A DNA stretch of 64,000 nt from CALDTK01 sp965213735. Its GTDB lineage: Bacteria > Bacteroidota > Bacteroidia > Chitinophagales > Saprospiraceae. A program made the translations under genes and the position numbers. The stretch spans positions 806,001 to 870,000 of the forward strand of contig CBDCAB010000005.1 of NCBI GenBank assembly GCA_965213735.1, written 5' to 3'. Shown piece after piece: positions 60,982 through 64,000 of this stretch (position 1 is its first letter; every line of letters starts with the position of its first letter). The notes under the pieces are model-generated. The model was not told the origin of the DNA and did no database searches. It saw nothing but the letters and a program-made list of their open reading frames with translations.

Positions 60982-62028
60982 ATGAGATCACTAATACGAA
61001 GTCTAGCACCAGTAACGCTACTTACGCTTTCCTCTGCTCTTGTGGCGCAAACAACTTTCTGCCTCACGTTCGTCGAGATCTCAAATACCTCTACAGAGCT
61101 GACCCTATCTATTCAGGCCTCAGCAAATAACAACTGGTTCTTAGGCTCTAGCAATTTAGTTTTTGAAGTCGATCCGACCAAGTTATCGGGTGGAACGTTG
61201 CTTTCTACTCCGCTCTCTGCGGTGACAGGAGGCCCACCATTTTTTGACGCAGGCTACATCTTTTCATTAACTAACCCGACGCCTTCCACCTATAGCTTCA
61301 ACATCGTCCACAAGGAAAGCTTTTTTACCATTGCGCCCACTGGTACTGAAATCGCTCAGGTACAATTTTCTAAGCTTGGTCCTGATCCGGGAGATGTCGA
61401 TTGGCTGTATAATGGGGGCACGACACTAACTGTGGCCTTTGAACTGGCACCGGGTGGCGAGCAACAGATATTTGCGACGACTCCAGGATGCTTAAACAGT
61501 TTTCAATCTGTCCCACTCCCCGTCGAACTCCTCTCCTTCAGTGCTAACAAAGCAAACAAAAACGCCCACCTCACCTGGGCCACCGCCAGCGAGACCAACA
61601 ATTATGGTTTCTGGCTAGAGCACAGCCTCGACGGCCGTTCGTTTGAAGCCATGGCGTGGGTTGATGGTGAAGGCAAAGCCGCAACGTATAGCTACTTACA
61701 TGAAGCCCCGATTCCCGGAAGGCACTATTACCGCCTCAAGCAGGTGGACCGTGACGGTAGCGAGAAGGCGTCGGAAATTCGTACGCTAGCCTTTAGTGGT
61801 ACGACTGACGCCTTTGCGTTGCGGGTGTGGCCGAATCCGACGGGGGGGGAATTGCGGGTCAATGTCGACCAAGCTACCAGCGCGACACTTTTTGATAATG
61901 TAGGTCGAGAGGTCTGGTCTGGGCAGCTACGACCTGCTACACCACTCGATCTTTCAGGATACGCTCCAGGACTCTACGCGCTACGCACAGCAGATGGACA
62001 AGTGGCTAAGATTCAGGTCACCCGATAA
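60982..62028 (+). CDS. Exported protein with possible cohesin-like domain and T9SS sorting domain
   Basis: About 348 residues from ATG 60982, which gives the signal peptide MRSLIRSLAPVTLLTLSSAL (cleavage near LVAQ); the longer frame from 60799 has 61 extra residues with no signal. Residues 22-170 form a beta-sandwich (VEISNTSTELTLSIQASANNNW, LVFEVDPTKLSGGTLL, YIFSLTNPTPSTYSF) whose strand pattern resembles cohesins. Then comes SVPLPVELLSFSANK, a region typical of T9SS cargo (AHLTWATASETNNYGFWLEHS, HYYRLKQVDRDGSEK) and the sorting domain VWPNPTGGELRVNV to the end (GLYALRTADGQVAKIQV). It is probably exported to the cell surface. It is the neighbour of the dockerin protein; the cohesin identity is a guess to test. 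Confidence 0.82.
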   Translation: MRSLIRSLAPVTLLTLSSALVAQTTFCLTFVEISNTSTELTLSIQASANNNWFLGSSNLVFEVDPTKLSGGTLLSTPLSAVTGGPPFFDAGYIFSLTNPTPSTYSFNIVHKESFFTIAPTGTEIAQVQFSKLGPDPGDVDWLYNGGTTLTVAFELAPGGEQQIFATTPGCLNSFQSVPLPVELLSFSANKANKNAHLTWATASETNNYGFWLEHSLDGRSFEAMAWVDGEGKAATYSYLHEAPIPGRHYYRLKQVDRDGSEKASEIRTLAFSGTTDAFALRVWPNPTGGELRVNVDQATSATLFDNVGREVWSGQLRPATPLDLSGYAPGLYALRTADGQVAKIQVTR

Positions 62029-62039
62029 AAGCGCCAAGA

Positions 62040-63083
62040 GTGAAAAGCATCCAGCTCATATTTCTTTTGTTCTGTGCAGCCGTTGGTAGTGTAGTTGCTC
62101 AGACGGCGCATTACGTGTCGCTCTACCCGACGCCAGGGCCAAATCGCTACACGAGTGTGCAGGCGGCAGTGGATGCGAGTAGTGCGGGGGATACGGTGTA
62201 TGTAGAGCCGGGCAGCTATACCGAGTTCGTCAATATTCAAACTGACAGCCTGGTCATTCTAGGAGCAGGTTGGCTACAGCAACAGGTCGATACACTAATT
62301 ACAACCCGAGTAGGAGCTTCGATCATAACTCGTATGTACTTCAGGGGTGGGGCTTCTACAACGGTTAGGGGGGTGACCTACACTGATATTGTGCTTGCGT
62401 ATGATTCGACTTCAGTAAATTTTAACTCATGTCATTTTCGTAAAACAGTCGGTCTTTATACATCTAGAATAATTGGCTTCTATGGGTGTGTATTTTCATT
62501 AACTATAAACCCTTCATCCTCTTCCGCTATAATAACGGGTACTTCGTCTAATCCACTTCATGTTGGATTATATAATTGTCTGTTTCCACAACATTCAAGG
62601 CCTCTCGCCCTAGTCGGAAGTTCGACTTCCGCGCAATCAGTACAATTGCAAAATTGTGTGTTTAGATCCAGTGTTCAAGTCTTGCATACTTCCTATTTAC
62701 GCAATACTAATGTCCAAAACTGCATTTTTGGAAGCAATGCTAGCGCTACCGCAAGTAGTACCTTCAATAATTCAGTAAATAATTCCGTATTCATTGATCG
62801 GCCTTACGCAGCCCACTATGGAGCAGTGAGCTCCGTATGGAATGTTACAGAAGCAGAAGTCTTTGAGGCATCTGGTCCACAGGAATTTTTCTACAGATTA
62901 GCACCCAACTCCCCCGCCATAGGTGCAGGCACCGGCGGCACAGACTGTGGCATCTTCGGCGGCTCAGCTCCTTTTGTACTAGGTGGTATTCCGCCTATCC
63001 CTTGGGTGCGGCAATTAAATGTGAACGCTTCAGGCTCACAGGGTGGTGGGGTAGATGTGGGTATAAATGTAACTGCGCAATGA
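62040..63083 (+). CDS. Secreted right-handed beta-helix protein
   Basis: 347 residues, GTG start, signal peptide MKSIQLIFLLFCAAVGSVVAQ. The N-terminal region YTSVQAAVDASSAGDTVYVEPGSYTEF is the classic opening of pectate-lyase-like beta-helices, followed by short beta rungs (VGLYTSRIIGFYGCVFSL, VQLQNCVFRSS, NTNVQNCIFGSN). The end NSPAIGAGTGGTDCGIFGG and LGGIPPIPWVRQLNV is common in Bacteroidota beta-helix proteins. No sorting domain, no catalytic residues that I can point to. It starts 11 bp after the stop of the sorting-domain protein and overlaps the next gene by ATGA, so these genes are one operon. Confidence 0.85.
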   Translation: MKSIQLIFLLFCAAVGSVVAQTAHYVSLYPTPGPNRYTSVQAAVDASSAGDTVYVEPGSYTEFVNIQTDSLVILGAGWLQQQVDTLITTRVGASIITRMYFRGGASTTVRGVTYTDIVLAYDSTSVNFNSCHFRKTVGLYTSRIIGFYGCVFSLTINPSSSSAIITGTSSNPLHVGLYNCLFPQHSRPLALVGSSTSAQSVQLQNCVFRSSVQVLHTSYLRNTNVQNCIFGSNASATASSTFNNSVNNSVFIDRPYAAHYGAVSSVWNVTEAEVFEASGPQEFFYRLAPNSPAIGAGTGGTDCGIFGGSAPFVLGGIPPIPWVRQLNVNASGSQGGGVDVGINVTAQ

Positions 63084-64000
63084 AATACTCAATCTTAATT
63101 ATTACTATGCTAGTAAGTCACTTTGTGGTGGGGCAAACCACCAAGTACGTATCATCCATTTATCCTTCGGATGGGATAGAGTTTTTTGATGACTTTGCTT
63201 TAGCTATTCAGGCAGCGCAATCAGGTGATACATTGATGATACACTCCGGGAACTGGTCAAGAGGACAAACATCTCCATTTATATTAGACAAGTCTTTGAC
63301 TATTATTGGTCCAGGATATGATCATGTCATTAACGATCTGAGGGTAAATACCGTCTTTCAAGGTGCTAACATAGGGTCCATTTGGGTGGAAGGACAAGTG
63401 TCTATTGTTCTGATAGGTCTTGAAATTATTGGCCTAGGTGGCCAGTATTTAAGTCACTTGTTCGTTCATCGCTGTAAAATTGGCTCACTGTATTTAAAGC
63501 ATATAAACTACGGAGAAATTATTAATAACTATATAATAATGTCCCAATGGGTAACTTCGCCAACTACTCTGTCTTCTCGAATAAATAGCTCGTCCAATTG
63601 GGACGCTTTGTATATATCTTCCTGTAATTATATCTATATTTCTAATAATCTTATTGGAACTTACGGAGGGAGCGATATACTTTATATTAATGGAGCTGGT
63701 AGTGCAGAGATTGCATATAATACCATTCTATCTCCCAGCTCAAATAGTATTCGGATATACTCCGATGTTTACGCTCATGATAACATAACAGCTAACTATG
63801 AAACATCAATAACTACGCTCAATCAATTGTTCCAAGGGGTTAGTTTGCGAAATACCCATGTCTCGCCAGGTACAGGTTTGCATCAAATAGATAGTGTGTT
63901 TGTCGCGCTTGGTACAGTCTCGTCTACGTTGGTCGATTCAAGCTTTATGATTCGGCCCACAAGCAGTTTAGTAAGTGCTTGCCAAAATGGAACGGAATGC
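63080..64000 (+). CDS. Second beta-helix protein, cut off by the window edge
   Basis: Open for 307 codons to the last base. Signal peptide MKYSILIITMLVSHFVVGQ, then TTKYVSSIYPSDG and FALAIQAAQSGDTLMIHSGNW, which matches the opening of the preceding protein (QTAHYVSLYP, VQAAVDASSAGDTVYVEPG), so the two are paralogues. Beta-helix rungs follow (LYISSCNYIYISNNLIG, AEIAYNTILSPSSNSIRIYSDVYAHDNIT). It starts inside the stop of the preceding gene (ATGA). Visibly AT-rich compared with the rest of the window. The C-terminal end is outside. Confidence 0.85.
   Translation, partial: MKYSILIITMLVSHFVVGQTTKYVSSIYPSDGIEFFDDFALAIQAAQSGDTLMIHSGNWSRGQTSPFILDKSLTIIGPGYDHVINDLRVNTVFQGANIGSIWVEGQVSIVLIGLEIIGLGGQYLSHLFVHRCKIGSLYLKHINYGEIINNYIIMSQWVTSPTTLSSRINSSSNWDALYISSCNYIYISNNLIGTYGGSDILYINGAGSAEIAYNTILSPSSNSIRIYSDVYAHDNITANYETSITTLNQLFQGVSLRNTHVSPGTGLHQIDSVFVALGTVSSTLVDSSFMIRPTSSLVSACQNGTEC

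Noticed and set aside
1..64000. tRNA genes
   Set aside because: I looked for T-loop (GGTTCRANTCC) and CCA-proximal patterns and saw no convincing cloverleaf; a tRNAscan run would settle it.

Overview
The window is a stretch of a Bacteroidota chromosome, most likely from the Saprospiria/Lewinella side of the phylum. The signs are type IX secretion (T9SS) C-terminal sorting domains, a fused E1 alpha/beta 2-oxoacid dehydrogenase, Bacteroidota-typical families (DUF4837, DUF2851, DUF3078, DUF2723), LpxK (hence a Gram-negative envelope), TAnnTTTG-like -7 boxes and the near absence of Shine-Dalgarno sequences. Base composition looks to be in the low-to-mid 50s % GC by eye. No rRNA, tRNA, CRISPR array or complete insertion sequence was seen.

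Layout. 1-2736: 3' part of ileS. 2948-4214: a REP-associated tyrosine transposase (RAYT) followed by an array of long inverted-repeat units. 4277-6379: fused E1 dehydrogenase. 6389-10201 (minus): a lipoprotein and an M6 metalloprotease with a T9SS tail. 10348-14554: prfC, kynurenine 3-monooxygenase and a convergent DUF4837 lipoprotein. 14789-20129: DUF2723 membrane protein, rpiB and an M28 peptidase. 20143-25263: DUF3078 protein, a second M28 peptidase, hpt, an ABC permease and methylmalonyl-CoA epimerase. 25245-27471: TauE/SafE transporter, a membrane/SRPBCC-like protein and a luciferase-family (DUF5519-like) protein. 27840-29102 (minus): an AT-richer orphan gene in which a degenerate prephenate dehydratase domain is joined to two membrane helices and a beta-rich domain. 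29969-34661: two ssb genes, folA, a four-helix-bundle protein with a minisatellite tail, DUF2851 and lpxK. 35123-37738: acyl-CoA dehydrogenase plus a PIG-L deacetylase/methyltransferase fusion. 37935-46655: DUF4259, MscS channel, methyltransferase, glycosyltransferase, RluA, a thioredoxin/MsrA-like fusion and a PaiB-like protein. 46656-47926: 1.3 kb of noncoding repeats. 47927-50587: a glucosidase broken by an in-frame stop. 50782-53440: LytTR response regulator and TPR histidine kinase. 53954-64000: large secreted proteins, one with dockerin repeats and its neighbour with a possible cohesin-like fold and a T9SS tail, then two beta-helix proteins.

The main novelty candidates are: (1) the prephenate-dehydratase-like/2TM/beta fusion protein, whose layout recalls a ligand sensor on a Cap15-like membrane effector; (2) the RAYT with its repeat array and related elements elsewhere in the window; (3) a 14-base non-palindromic motif (GCTTTCGCCAAAAC) present ten times exactly, on both strands and in all reading frames; (4) a dockerin giant protein beside a possible cohesin-like anchor, with the giant gene split by a 26-bp tandem duplication. 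A recurring theme is short tandem repeats that abut or enter the 3' ends of genes.
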